DNA of 64,000 bases from Granulicella sibirica. GTDB taxonomy: Bacteria; Acidobacteriota; Terriglobia; Terriglobales; Acidobacteriaceae. Of this stretch, positions 51,424-60,375 are shown piece after piece. Under the pieces are notes generated by a model, which ran no database searches, was not told where the DNA came from, and was given only the letters and a program-made list of their open reading frames with translations. The stretch's first letter is position 1, and the number at the start of each line of letters is the position of its first letter. The position numbers and the translations under genes are program-made. The stretch spans positions 1,798,001-1,862,000 of the forward strand of contig NZ_RDSM01000001.1 in the NCBI RefSeq assembly GCF_004115155.1. Reading direction: 5' to 3'.

Positions 51424-51858
51424 TTACTGACCCGCTTCAACCCGAGGCGTAATCAGACCGATGTTATCCACGCCAGCCTGATGCCCGAAGTCGATCACCT
51501 CAGCGATCTTGCTGAAGTCCAGGTCCTTGTCACCCTTCACGAACATGACCTTCTCCTGCCGCGCGGCGAAGATGGTTGCAAGCTGTGACTCGATCGCGGA
51601 CTTGTTGAACGCAGTCTCGTTGATCTTGTACGCCGGCTCACCCGCGCCGTTCGATTGAACCTGAACAACAATCGTGCGGGTATTGTTATCATCCTGCTGC
51701 TTGTTCTTGGGCGGCTGGGGAACCAGCGCATCCAGACCATGCGGAGTAACCGGCACGATGACCATGAAGATGATCAGCAGCACCAGCAACACGTCGATGA
51801 GCGGGGTAACGTTGATCTCCGAAACCGCGCCGCCTGTACCTCCACCACCCATTCCCAT
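51424..51858 (-). CDS. exbD: ExbD/TolR-family protein, second copy
   Basis: 144 residues. One N-terminal membrane helix with the conserved proton-carrying Asp: SEINVTPLIDVLLVLLIIFMVIVP. The rest is the periplasmic domain (ATIFAARQEKVMFVKGDKDLDFSKIAEVIDFGHQAGVDNIGLIT). It works with ExbB to energise TonB. It is the last gene of the tonB-exbB-exbD-exbD run and the second of two ExbD paralogues, which may pair into a heteromeric stator or serve different TonB proteins. Confidence 0.92.
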   Translation of the reverse strand: MGMGGGGTGGAVSEINVTPLIDVLLVLLIIFMVIVPVTPHGLDALVPQPPKNKQQDDNNTRTIVVQVQSNGAGEPAYKINETAFNKSAIESQLATIFAARQEKVMFVKGDKDLDFSKIAEVIDFGHQAGVDNIGLITPRVEAGQ

Positions 51859-51919
51859 ATCAGTCTCCTCACACCCGGCTATCCCCTCGGGGCAAGCCGT
51901 ACCGCTTATCTAAAATTCC

Positions 51920-52366
51920 CTACTGCTTCTTCGCTGCAGGCTCATCCGGATCACGACGTTCCGTGAGGAGACCAAGCTCGCTCACACCCGCCGCACGAAC
52001 GCCATCAACCGCGTCCATCACCTTGCCGTAGTTCGCCCGGACGTCTGCGCGCAGGTAGACCTTCTTGCTCGTCTTCTTCTCGAGCAGTGCTGAAACCTTT
52101 GTGCCGATATCGTCCATCGTCACCTGGTCGCCGCCCAGGAACGTCCGGCCATCGCGCGTCACAGCCACGATCACGGAATCTTCCTTGTTGGCGTCTTCCA
52201 TCGCCTCGGCCGACGTAGCCTTCGGCAGATCGACGTTTACCTTGTTGTTCAACATGGGCGTGATGACCATGAAGATGATCAGGAGCACCAGCATGACGTC
52301 CACCATCGGCGTCACGTTGATGTTGGAGTTGACTTTCTTACCTTCGTCCCGCTTGTTGATTCCCAT
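51920..52366 (-). CDS. exbD: ExbD/TolR-family protein, first copy
   Basis: 148 residues. The membrane segment NINVTPMVDVMLVLLIIFMVITP contains the functional Asp. The periplasmic part is typical (KKVYLRADVRANYGKVMDAVDGVRAAGVSELGLLTE). It begins 176 bases after the exbB stop, in a gap with GC-rich inverted repeats but no gene. With ExbB it forms the proton-driven motor for TonB-dependent import. Confidence 0.92.
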   Translation of the reverse strand: MGINKRDEGKKVNSNINVTPMVDVMLVLLIIFMVITPMLNNKVNVDLPKATSAEAMEDANKEDSVIVAVTRDGRTFLGGDQVTMDDIGTKVSALLEKKTSKKVYLRADVRANYGKVMDAVDGVRAAGVSELGLLTERRDPDEPAAKKQ

Positions 52367-52542
52367 GAATCGCTCCGCTTACGGCAAGACAGCCGATCAA
52401 TCTAAAATCCTGCGTTCTCTCTCCAGGCCGGATCGGTTGGATCCGGGCCGGACACCGCTCGCTTGCGGCATCCGGCACCAGGGTTCGATTCTCGCAGGCG
52501 CCTCGTTCCAATCGGCGTGGCGTCAGCCGCGCCGGCGAAAGC

Positions 52543-53289
52543 TTAGCGGTGGCTCTGCTTGATGAAGTAGTCCAGAAGCTCGCTCGAGCTGTTGTCCATC
52601 TCGACGTCGAACGACTCGACCTTACCGGTGAAGTAGTTGAAGGTCATAACGGCCGGGATCGCGACGAGCAGACCGAAGGCGGTCGTAACCAGAGCTTCCG
52701 AGATACCGCCGGCGACCGCGCCGATACCAGAGGTCTTCTGCGTGGCGATCTGCTGGAAGGCGTTCAAAATACCGACCACCGTGCCGAAGAGACCGATGAA
52801 CGGAGCCGTCGAACCGATCGTGGCGAGACCACCAAGACCGCGCTTCAGCTTCGCGTGAACGATTGCTTCCGAGCGCTCGAGGGCGCGCTTGGAGCTCTCA
52901 ACCTGCGCTTCGGTGATGCTTCCACCCGAACCGAAGCTGCGGAACTCCTGCAGACCGGCGGTGACGACTTCCGCGAGGTGCGACTTCTTGCTGCGATCGG
53001 CAACCTTGATCGCCTCATCCAGGCGGCCATCCTTGAGCGCGCCCGCAACCTTGGGAGCGAACTCACGCGACTGCTTGCGGGCAGCCTGGAAGTACAGGGC
53101 GCGATCGATGATGACGGCCAGCGACCAGATCGACATGATGAACAGCAGGATAACGACGGCGCGAGCCAGGTTACCCATGTTGCCCCAGAGCTGAAGCGGG
53201 CTGAAACCAACCGCAGGTGCTTCCTGGAAGAACATGGCGAGTGATGCGGGGACATGAGCGAGTTGGGTGGTGAGATGAGCGAGAATCAC
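52543..53289 (-). CDS. exbB: MotA/TolQ/ExbB proton channel protein
   Basis: 248 residues. Three membrane helices with the conserved channel wording LGGLATIGSTAPFIGLFGTVVGILNAF and EALVTTAFGLLVAIPAVMTFNYF. It makes the pentameric stator in the inner membrane that uses proton flow to drive TonB. GTG start with GGAGGA upstream. It follows tonB on the minus strand after 116 bases. Confidence 0.93.
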   Translation of the reverse strand: MILAHLTTQLAHVPASLAMFFQEAPAVGFSPLQLWGNMGNLARAVVILLFIMSIWSLAVIIDRALYFQAARKQSREFAPKVAGALKDGRLDEAIKVADRSKKSHLAEVVTAGLQEFRSFGSGGSITEAQVESSKRALERSEAIVHAKLKRGLGGLATIGSTAPFIGLFGTVVGILNAFQQIATQKTSGIGAVAGGISEALVTTAFGLLVAIPAVMTFNYFTGKVESFDVEMDNSSSELLDYFIKQSHR

Positions 53290-53405
53290 TGAAATCTTTC
53301 CTCCGGACTAAAAAGTCGATTTAGGCAAAAAGTCGGTTGTAAGGGAAGCGGAGTCCCCTGGAACTCGTCCAGACCTTCCTGAACGAAAGACGTTGCAGCG
53401 GCGTT

Positions 53406-54152
53406 TTAGCCACCACCGAAGGTAAAGTTCACGGTCACCGTCGTATCAACCTCGGTCGGATCCCCGTTGAGAAGATACGGCTTGTACCGCCACCGCTTCA
53501 CAGCGTCGATTGCTGCACCCTGCAACATCTGGGGGCCGCTCACAACCTGCAGGTTCTCAATCGTGCCCGTCTTCGAGATGATCGCGCGGAGAACCACTGC
53601 ACCGGAAACGTGCGCAGCCTTGGCAATCGGCGGATACACCGGATCAGGACGCGAGATAAGCTGACCCTGCATCGTACCGCTCGAAACGCGCTGCGGACCA
53701 GCCGGTTTCGGTGGCGGAGCAGCCTTCACCACAACCGGTGGGCCGGAACCAATGCCGCCCATCACGCCGCCCAGGGCACCACCCGCCGCGCCACCCATGC
53801 CTGCCATACCGGCGACACCAGCAACCTGCGGAGGAGGAGCAGCGTCTTCCTTCAGCATCTTGATTTCCTTCGGGATCTTCGTCGGCGCATGCAGGCCCTG
53901 GTCGATCTCGGAAACCATCTTGATCGGCTGCACCTTAACCGCTGGAGGTGGGGGCGGTGGAGGTGGCGGGGGTGGAGGCGGCGCCGACAGCATCGCGGTC
54001 ATCGCCGTCTTCGGCAAGGCCTCCGGATACAGCAGCGGAATCAGGATCATGATGCCTAGAATCGAGCCGTTCAGCACGAAGGTTCCAATCATCCAGTACT
54101 TGGACTTGGTCTTCAGCTTTCCGCCGGATTCCATCATTGAATCTTCAAACAT
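53406..54152 (-). CDS. tonB: TonB energy-transducing protein
   Basis: 248 residues. A single membrane anchor near residues 20-42 (YWMIGTFVLNGSILGIMILIPLL), then a proline tract of thirteen residues and a Gly/Ala/Pro spacer crossing the periplasm. The C-terminal TonB domain follows (PVYPPIAKAAHVSGAVVLRAIISKTGTIENLQVVSGP ... KRWRYKPYLLNG). It transmits force from ExbBD to outer membrane receptors such as the one at 31829-34990. The ATG at 54152 has AAAGAGG six bases upstream; the longer frame before it lacks membrane-protein character. Confidence 0.92.
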   Translation of the reverse strand: MFEDSMMESGGKLKTKSKYWMIGTFVLNGSILGIMILIPLLYPEALPKTAMTAMLSAPPPPPPPPPPPPPAVKVQPIKMVSEIDQGLHAPTKIPKEIKMLKEDAAPPPQVAGVAGMAGMGGAAGGALGGVMGGIGSGPPVVVKAAPPPKPAGPQRVSSGTMQGQLISRPDPVYPPIAKAAHVSGAVVLRAIISKTGTIENLQVVSGPQMLQGAAIDAVKRWRYKPYLLNGDPTEVDTTVTVNFTFGGG

Positions 54153-54302
54153 GGCAACCTCTTTACGGGTGAGGAAGGAGCTACCAATGCTTAGACACCG
54201 GGAGGATTCAGAATGTTCCCGGAATTCCTGCCTACTTTCACCGAAAGTCAATCACCTGTTCGTAAAGGGTTCTGACACTTATGCGGAACTCGAAAGCTCA
54301 GC

Positions 54303-55259
54303 CTAAGCCCGCGACCGGCCCGCAGGAAGCGTCGCCACCTTGCCCCGCGACGCACGCCAGTCCTGGTACGCCACAAGCATCGGAGCCGCCACCGCAATCG
54401 ACGAATACGTTCCGATCAGGATGCCCACCACAAGCGCGAACGAGAACCCATGCAGCACCGCGCCGCCAAACAGGTAGAGGCTCAGCACCGTCAGAAACGT
54501 AAGTCCCGAGGTCAGCACCGTCCTGCTCAGCGTCTGATTGATCGACCGGTTCACCACATCCGACAGCGTCTCCCTGCGGCTCACCGCAAGGTTCTCCCGA
54601 ATACGATCGAACACGACGATCGTATCGTTCATCGAGTACCCGATAAGCGTCAAGATGGCCGCAATAACAGTAAGGTCGATCTCCTTGTTCGTCAGCGAGA
54701 ACGCACCCACCGTGATCAGCGTGTCATGGAACACCGCAACAACGGCCGCAACGCCATAGATCAGCTCAAATCGGAACCAGAGATAGATCAACATCCCGAT
54801 GAGCGAATAAGCCGTCGCCAGCCAGGCCTGCTTCTGCAGCTGCTTGCCAGCCGTGGGCCCGACGATATCGACTTTCTGTACCGCGAAGCCCGAATCCTTG
54901 TAGTTCGTGTGCAGCGCGCTATCGATCGCGGCCCGTCCCTGGTCCTCGGTCCCTTCGCTCTTCGATTCCGGCAGCGAGATCACCACCTCGTTGGCCGAGT
55001 TCCCGCTCGGGTCCGAGATCCGCTGGATCTTGAAGTCCTTCATCCCTGCCTGCGCCACCGCCGACCGGATATGGTCCTCATTCGGAGTCGTATCGAACCG
55101 CACCGTCACCTGCGTGCCGCCGCGGAAATCTACGCCAAGCGGAACATGGTGCCAGAACAGCATCGACAGAATGCCTGCAACCGAAAAAATCAAAGAAAAG
55201 CCGAGGAAGTACCACTTCCGCGACAGCCAGTCGATCGTCGTACTCCGAAACAGTTCCAC
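54303..55259 (-). CDS. secF: Protein translocase subunit SecF
   Basis: 318 residues with six membrane helices. The periplasmic loop after helix 1 opens GVDFRGGTQVTVRFD. Helix 4 region holds IGYSMNDTIVVFDRIRENL, the conserved SecF motif thought to conduct protons. It works with SecD and YajC to pull exported proteins out of SecYEG. It follows secD by 47 bases. Confidence 0.95.
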   Translation of the reverse strand: MELFRSTTIDWLSRKWYFLGFSLIFSVAGILSMLFWHHVPLGVDFRGGTQVTVRFDTTPNEDHIRSAVAQAGMKDFKIQRISDPSGNSANEVVISLPESKSEGTEDQGRAAIDSALHTNYKDSGFAVQKVDIVGPTAGKQLQKQAWLATAYSLIGMLIYLWFRFELIYGVAAVVAVFHDTLITVGAFSLTNKEIDLTVIAAILTLIGYSMNDTIVVFDRIRENLAVSRRETLSDVVNRSINQTLSRTVLTSGLTFLTVLSLYLFGGAVLHGFSFALVVGILIGTYSSIAVAAPMLVAYQDWRASRGKVATLPAGRSRA

Positions 55260-55306
55260 GTCGTATCCTCTTCGGCAGCGCAGCGCGCCCGCCCATTACC
55301 CAATCC

Positions 55307-56911
55307 CTAGATAGAAAGCTCAGCCGTGCGGCCCTTGCCCTGCAGGTGCGCGTCGAAGATCAGCCGTGACACAAACACCGCCGTGAATAGATTCGCAAGC
55401 AGACCAAACGTCAGCGTCACCGCAAAGCCCTTCACCGGTCCCGTACCGAACAGGAACAGAATGGCCGCCGAAACGATCGTCGTCACGTGCGTATCGACGA
55501 TGGTCGTCCACGCATGCGCGAACCCTTCCTTCACCGCGGCCGCAGCCGTCTTGCCTGCCCTCAGTTCCTCACGAATACGCTCGAAGATCAGCACGTTTGA
55601 ATCCACGCCCATACCGATCGTCAGGATCACCCCGGCAATTCCCGGCAGCGTCAGCGTCGCATGCGAGAAGCCCATGAACCCAAGCAGGATCAGCAGGTTC
55701 AGCGCCAGCGCCAGATCCGCGTTGATCCCCGCGCCCTTGTAATAGATGAGCATGAACACCATGACGGCCAGCATGCCCGCCACCGCCGCCTCAACACCCT
55801 GCCGGATCGAAGCCGCACCAAGGCTTGGCCCAACCGTCCGCGTCTCCAGATACGAGATCGTCGCCGGAAGCGCGCCCGTCCGCAGCATCAACGAAAGATC
55901 GTTCGCCTGATCCTTCGTAAATCCGCCTTCAATCTCGCCCCGGTCGCGAATCGCCGAGTTGATTCCAGCCACCTCGCGCACCTTGTTATCGAGCACAATC
56001 GCCATCGACCCCGGCTTGTCGCTCGTACGGCTATGCGCGCTCGTGTACTTGTAGAAGCGGTCACCCGCCTCGGTCGTCAGAGTAAACGTGATGTTCGGCC
56101 GCCCGTTCACATCCTGCGAGGGCTGCGCATCCCGGAAGTCCGTACCTTCGACTTCGCTCGCCCGCTTCAGCAGGAAGACCTGGTCAGGCGCCCCAGCCGA
56201 ACCCGTCCCATGCATCAGCACCGAATCCGGAGGAATCACACCCGAATTCGCCGTCAACCCCGCCTGGTCGTTCTCATACGGCCCGCCCACCACCTCGTGA
56301 ATCTCAAGCTTCGCCGTCGACTGGATAATGTCTTCCACGCGCGCCGGATCATCCACACCCGGCAGCTCCACCAGGATCTCGTTCTCGCCCAGCCCATACT
56401 TCTGGATCACCGGCTCGCTCACACCCAGCTTGTCGATGCGCTCGCGAATCGTCTCGATCGACGTATCCAGCGTCCGCGTCTCGAGGTCCGTGATCGCCGA
56501 GTGCTTCATCGTCAGCGTGAACCCGCCATTCGCGCTGCTCACGTCATAAATCTGGTAGTCCGTCCCCTGCAGCAGGCTACGTACGTCCGACGTCTTCGCC
56601 ACCGGCACGCCCGTCACCGAGATCGTCTCCGGATGTGCCGCATCGGTCTTCCCGACCGTCGCCCCCGTCACGCCTGCAGCCTGTAGCGCCGCTTCAATCC
56701 GCGCCACGTCCCGGTCCGTCGCCGACCCGATCGCCTCGGCCACATGCACCCCAAGCACAAGGTGAATCCCGCCCCGCAAGTCAAGCCCGAGGTTGATCCG
56801 GTTCGCGATTGACTGCTTCAACCCACCGTGCGGAATCCCCACGATGCCGTAGCAGAACACAAGCAACACTGCGATGATGAACACCGTTTTACCGGTCAGA
56901 TTCTTGAACAT
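55307..56911 (-). CDS. secD: Protein translocase subunit SecD
   Basis: 534 residues. It has the family start GLDLRGGIHLVLGVHV, a large periplasmic P1 domain, and a C-terminal six-helix RND-like core with IGMGVDSNVLIFERIREELRAG, the proton-path motif. Partner of SecF, encoded directly downstream. It is separated from yajC by 170 bases that hold a dispersed hairpin repeat, unlike the tight spacing often seen in other bacteria. Confidence 0.95.
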   Translation of the reverse strand: MFKNLTGKTVFIIAVLLVFCYGIVGIPHGGLKQSIANRINLGLDLRGGIHLVLGVHVAEAIGSATDRDVARIEAALQAAGVTGATVGKTDAAHPETISVTGVPVAKTSDVRSLLQGTDYQIYDVSSANGGFTLTMKHSAITDLETRTLDTSIETIRERIDKLGVSEPVIQKYGLGENEILVELPGVDDPARVEDIIQSTAKLEIHEVVGGPYENDQAGLTANSGVIPPDSVLMHGTGSAGAPDQVFLLKRASEVEGTDFRDAQPSQDVNGRPNITFTLTTEAGDRFYKYTSAHSRTSDKPGSMAIVLDNKVREVAGINSAIRDRGEIEGGFTKDQANDLSLMLRTGALPATISYLETRTVGPSLGAASIRQGVEAAVAGMLAVMVFMLIYYKGAGINADLALALNLLILLGFMGFSHATLTLPGIAGVILTIGMGVDSNVLIFERIREELRAGKTAAAAVKEGFAHAWTTIVDTHVTTIVSAAILFLFGTGPVKGFAVTLTFGLLANLFTAVFVSRLIFDAHLQGKGRTAELSI

Positions 56912-56957
56912 AATCTCTTGAACGAGCCTTCTTTGCTTATCATTCCCAGGTTTCCCT

Positions 56958-56987
56958 GGTTGTCATTCCCGAAGGGAATCTGCGTCT
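56958..56987. repeat. Dispersed repeat with ATTCCCGAAGGGAAT hairpin, copy 2
   Basis: Thirty bases identical to 36039-36068, centred on the hairpin ATTCCC-GAA-GGGAAT. It lies in the 57-to-secD gap of the yajC-secD-secF run. Just downstream, near 57014-57041, another short stretch reads GTCATCCTGAGCGCAG, a sequence I also associate with dispersed elements in these genomes. Confidence 0.7.
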
Positions 56988-57081
56988 GTACTTGTGTTGC
57001 CTGTTTCACGCCGTCATCCTGAGCGCAGAAAAGGACCCCTTTATTTGCCTTGTCCTTGCTTTTCGCCGGAAACGAGAAGCA

Positions 57082-57417
57082 TCAAGCCTCGTCGCCCGTA
57101 GTCACCGAAGCGATCGCGCTCTTCACAAACTCCAGCTTCAACCCGTCCGGCTGAATCCGGATGATGACCGCGTCATCCTTCACCGAGAGGATCGTTCCCC
57201 GCATCCCGGCGTTCGTGACGACCTTATCCCCGCTCTTCAACTGCCCGAGCATCTCCTGCCACTTCTTCTGCTTCGTCTGATTCGGCTTGATCATCAGGAA
57301 ATAAAGCAGCCCAAAGAACGCGATCGGCAACAAAAGCTGGCCATAGTTCGCCAGTCCGCCGAGACCACCCATCTGCAACAGCAACATCGCAAGCATCGAA
57401 ACTCCGTCCCAACTCAT
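57082..57417 (-). CDS. yajC: Preprotein translocase subunit YajC
   Basis: 111 residues. One membrane helix (LLLPIAFFGLLYFLMIKPNQTKQKKWQEML) followed by the small conserved cytoplasmic domain (LKSGDKVVTNAGMRGTILSVKDDAVIIRI). It associates with SecDF. I start it at the ATG at 57417, next to an in-frame GTG. It is the first gene of the yajC-secD-secF run. Confidence 0.93.
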   Translation of the reverse strand: MSWDGVSMLAMLLLQMGGLGGLANYGQLLLPIAFFGLLYFLMIKPNQTKQKKWQEMLGQLKSGDKVVTNAGMRGTILSVKDDAVIIRIQPDGLKLEFVKSAIASVTTGDEA

Positions 57418-57508
57418 CACAAGCTCAACCGGCAGTCACGCACCGGCCATAAAACAGGCGCACGAAGACACACCTCCGCTGTTGAAAACACTACACGCCT
57501 GACCCCTA

Positions 57509-57537
57509 AGCATCGCGTAACCGCATCCCCATGTCAA
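57509..57537 (-). promoter_or_regulatory. Possible promoter upstream of yajC
   Basis: On the minus strand, TTGACA (57537-57532) is followed after 17 bases by GATGCT (57514-57509). The -35 matches consensus; the -10 is weak. It lies about 90 bases upstream of yajC. Confidence 0.35.
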
Positions 57538-57707
57538 GAAACGCCCGGGAAGAACGTCTAGACATTTCGAGAAAACTTGTCGGCAGAGACCCTCTTCAGG
57601 ATATTCACGCTGTCATGAAGAGCGAGATCCCGTCCTGCGCCTCGATACGAGCGATGCTTTCGATATTCAGGAGCTCTTAACGCGCACTGCGGGAATCAGT
57701 AGCCCAT

Positions 57708-58403
57708 TCAAGCTTGCCTTACGGCGGAGGAGGAATCCGCTGAGGCCGACTCGTACAACGCCGGAGGCTTAGGGGCTCGGTTGATACTCCCACGGGTGAT
57801 CTTATATGCCTGCAGCGAGTTGTTGAAGTCCGTTAGCTCCACCTCGGCGATGGTGTGCAGCTGAACACTCGCGCGGAAAGCGCTCGGACAGGGTCCCTTA
57901 GGATTGGAGGAGATGAGGGCTGCGACCCGGGCCGCTAAGTCATTGAAGTGGTCGTAGTGCACGCCGCGACTACTGGAAGCAACATCAACATTGTCGCGAA
58001 TGGACTCGCGCAACCTCTGAATGCCCTGACGAAAAAGACCCAACGTCTGAAGGACATCTGGTTGGAGAAACCTCTCAGTGGCCAATTTTATGTTGATCGA
58101 TTCTAGTTTGCTTTCTAAGGCACAGGCGCGAGTCAGGAGTGACCACTGGCAACTTTCCTGATCCACCTTTGCCGCAGAGTTATAGGTCTTGATCAAACGC
58201 CATGTCTTGCTCAATTCGCGGAATTCACCGTAAACGGCATAAAGCTGCTGAACATTCGCAATCTCTGTCTCGCGCCGCTTCTGGATTATGTTCCAAGTCA
58301 CGGTCAGGCGCTGACCAACCAACCAGCCAATGGAGAGAGTCAGGGAAGAAACAACTAGGCCCAGTCCTGCCCTAAAAATTTCCAGACGTATCGGGTCGGT
58401 CAT
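57708..58403 (-). CDS. Hypothetical membrane-anchored helical protein
   Basis: 231 residues that I do not recognise. One membrane helix near the N-terminus (AGLGLVVSSLTLSIGWLVGQRL) is followed by a mostly helical cytoplasmic domain (TWNIIQKRRETEIANVQQLYAVYGEFRELSKTW; IQRLRESIRDNV) and a disordered Ser/Ala/Pro-rich tail. Third-position G+C is clearly lower than in neighbouring genes, which suggests recent acquisition. No partner gene lies next to it. Confidence 0.65.
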   Translation of the reverse strand: MTDPIRLEIFRAGLGLVVSSLTLSIGWLVGQRLTVTWNIIQKRRETEIANVQQLYAVYGEFRELSKTWRLIKTYNSAAKVDQESCQWSLLTRACALESKLESINIKLATERFLQPDVLQTLGLFRQGIQRLRESIRDNVDVASSSRGVHYDHFNDLAARVAALISSNPKGPCPSAFRASVQLHTIAEVELTDFNNSLQAYKITRGSINRAPKPPALYESASADSSSAVRQA

Positions 58404-58521
58404 TGAGGATAACCTCTGTGATCTGGCACTCAGCGCGAGTAACTATAAGCTTGGACCTAGCGAAAGGGAAGCAAAATTGGAGCCTACACATCAGGTGGTT
58501 CTGTAAGGGGCGTCCTAAGGC

Positions 58522-58564
58522 CAGGTGCCCCACCTTCGCAACAGCACCATCGTTGCTAAGGTGG
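58522..58564. repeat. GGTGCCCCA-type hairpin element, copy 2
   Basis: CAGGTGCCC leads into arms CCACCTTCGCAAC (58530-58542) and GTTGCTAAGGTGG (58552-58564), complementary except for one position. Nearly identical to copy 3 at 60301-60342, including the CCCATAC that follows both. The two copies flank the FG-GAP gene in the same orientation. Confidence 0.75.
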
Positions 58565-58802
58565 CAGCCCATACCGCCAAAAGGGCCGTCCTGACGCAAG
58601 ACCGCAGCCATCCCCAGGGGTAAGTCTCCTCCATCCAACACCCAAATCATTCCACCCCCGGAAATGAAACGCCGCTAGCCACAACCACACCATCCAGGCA
58701 TGAGGGATCGCACCTCACGCCGGACAAATCGGTGCCGCCAGCAGCACGTCAACAAACCCCAAGCGACGTGATCCACCAGTTCGGGGACAAGCGTCCGAGA
58801 TG

Positions 58803-58818
58803 AATTTCCCGGGAAATT
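58803..58818. promoter_or_regulatory. 16-bp perfect palindrome upstream of the FG-GAP gene
   Basis: AATTTCCCGGGAAATT is its own reverse complement, as expected for a dimeric regulator site. It lies about 160 bases before the FG-GAP gene start. No regulator gene adjoins it. Confidence 0.45.
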
Positions 58819-58976
58819 GACGAAGAAACCGCTGTCAACAGTGCAAGTCGACGCCTATCATCCTCGCTGCTTCCGGACCGCTCGACCAACCCGTCCCAAA
58901 GCACGCGCGTCGTTAACCGAGGCCGCTCCCGGCCCTTCGGGCTCTATCCCGCAAGCAACGCACCTGGAGAACACAA

Positions 58977-60263
58977 ATGAACACCGCTGCATTCATCCCC
59001 ATCAAGACACTCCTGACCCGGTTCACCGCGCCCGCGCTCCTGGCGATGGTTGCCGTCGCGCCCCTCGCACGGGCACAGCAGTTCCTCCCCGCAACGACCT
59101 ATCCCATCGGAAGGTCGCCACAAAAGATCGCAGTCGGCGATTTCAACCAGGATGGCATCAAGGATCTCGCCATCGGGGACACCGCTCCGGACGGCGTCAC
59201 TGGAACAATCTCCATCCTCTTTGGCAAGAAAGACGGCAGCTTTCGCACCGGCGGATCCTTCCTGAGCGGTGGCGGGGAGCCCGACGGTATCGTAGTACGC
59301 GACTTCAACCACGATGGCCACCTCGACCTCGCGGTAGCCAACTACGGGGGCGGGACCGATAACCCGAGTCTCGCCATCCTCTTAGGCGTAGGCGACGGAA
59401 CCTTCGGCGCTCCGGACATCTACAAGACGGAGAAGCTCTCGCAATACTCACGTGGCTTGGCCAGTGGACTCGCGGCAGGGGACTTCAACCATGACGGCAA
59501 CCTCGATCTCGCCGTCACGGAAAATTCCACCGGCGTCACCATTTATCTCGGCAAAGGGAACGGTAAATTCAAGAAAGAGACCACCTATGCCGCGGAGGTG
59601 GCGCCCAAGTCGATCATCGCGCGGGACTTCAATCGTGATGGCAAACTGGACCTCGCCGTTACGAACGAAAATAGCGACACCGTGAGCATTCTGCTGGGCA
59701 ATGGAGACGGAACATTCGCGCTGCCGGTAAGCTATCCCGCCGGAGCAGGACCCGCAGGCATGAGAAGCAGGGACCTCAACGGAGACGGCATTCTGGACAT
59801 CGTCGTAGCCAATGCTGCCGGTCCCGACGGCGGCGCCTCCGGAACAACTGTAACGGTGTTGTTGGGTGTGGGCGACGGAACGTTCCAGGCACCCGTGAGC
59901 TATCCCGCCGGAGATGAACCATTCGACGTCGCCGTAGCGGATTTCAACGGAGACGGCATCCTTGACCTCGCCGTGGCCGATGTAGCCGCAACCAGCGATG
60001 AGACAGGAACCACGGTGAGCCTCCTGCTCGGCAACGGCGACGGGACATTTGGCGCGCCAACCCCATATACCGCAGGTGCCGGACCAGTTTCCATCGTCGC
60101 AAGAAAACTCAATCGGGATAGCTGCCCCGATCTAGCGGTCGCGAACTTCTTCGGCAACAGCGCCAGCGTACTGCTCAACTCCAGCACCGATTGCAAGAAG
60201 AAACCCGCCACGAAGTCTCAGGTCAACGATCCTGAAGACGACGACGAATCGTCATTGAACTAA
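58977..60263 (+). CDS. Exported FG-GAP/VCBS repeat beta-propeller protein
   Basis: 428 residues. A signal peptide (about 1-35, ending LARAQQ) precedes seven repeats, each with a DFNxDGxxDLAV loop (for example DFNQDGIKDLAIG, DFNHDGNLDLAVT, DFNGDGILDLAVAD). The Asp/Asn positions form calcium sites as in integrin alpha propellers, and the last repeat is degenerate (KLNRDSCPDLAVAN). Seven repeats fit one closed propeller. These proteins are common in soil Acidobacteria and probably bind ligands or partners outside the cell. The ATG follows GGAG. Confidence 0.88.
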   Translation: MNTAAFIPIKTLLTRFTAPALLAMVAVAPLARAQQFLPATTYPIGRSPQKIAVGDFNQDGIKDLAIGDTAPDGVTGTISILFGKKDGSFRTGGSFLSGGGEPDGIVVRDFNHDGHLDLAVANYGGGTDNPSLAILLGVGDGTFGAPDIYKTEKLSQYSRGLASGLAAGDFNHDGNLDLAVTENSTGVTIYLGKGNGKFKKETTYAAEVAPKSIIARDFNRDGKLDLAVTNENSDTVSILLGNGDGTFALPVSYPAGAGPAGMRSRDLNGDGILDIVVANAAGPDGGASGTTVTVLLGVGDGTFQAPVSYPAGDEPFDVAVADFNGDGILDLAVADVAATSDETGTTVSLLLGNGDGTFGAPTPYTAGAGPVSIVARKLNRDSCPDLAVANFFGNSASVLLNSSTDCKKKPATKSQVNDPEDDDESSLN

Positions 60264-60300
60264 CGCTCGCCTCTTGTAACGATCAGTCGAACCCCGGCCC

Positions 60301-60342
60301 AGGTGCCCCACCTTCGCAACAGCACATCGTTGCTAAGGTGGG
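60301..60342. repeat. GGTGCCCCA-type hairpin element, copy 3
   Basis: AGGTGCCCCA with arms CCCACCTTCGCAAC (60307-60320) and GTTGCTAAGGTGGG (60329-60342), one mismatch. It sits between the FG-GAP gene and the convergent carbonic anhydrase gene, where it could also serve as a terminator. Confidence 0.75.
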
Positions 60343-60375
60343 ATCCCATACATCCTGGACCGCCGTTGAATCTAC

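Larger units (their letters stand above)
58404..58976. other. 573-base intergenic region with a hairpin repeat and a 16-bp palindrome
   Basis: I see no gene here. It contains the hairpin repeat at 58522-58564, a perfect palindrome at 58803-58818 and, just before the FG-GAP gene, a GGAG ribosome site. The rest looks like ordinary noncoding sequence. Confidence 0.6.

Noticed and set aside
52455..52510. A tRNA-like GGTTCGATTC in the exbB-exbD gap
   Set aside because: The flanking bases do not form a T stem, and no matching 7-bp acceptor arm lies upstream, so it is not a tRNA gene.
53942..53982. GC-rich trinucleotide-like repeat in tonB
   Set aside because: It encodes the proline tract expected in TonB and needs no separate explanation.
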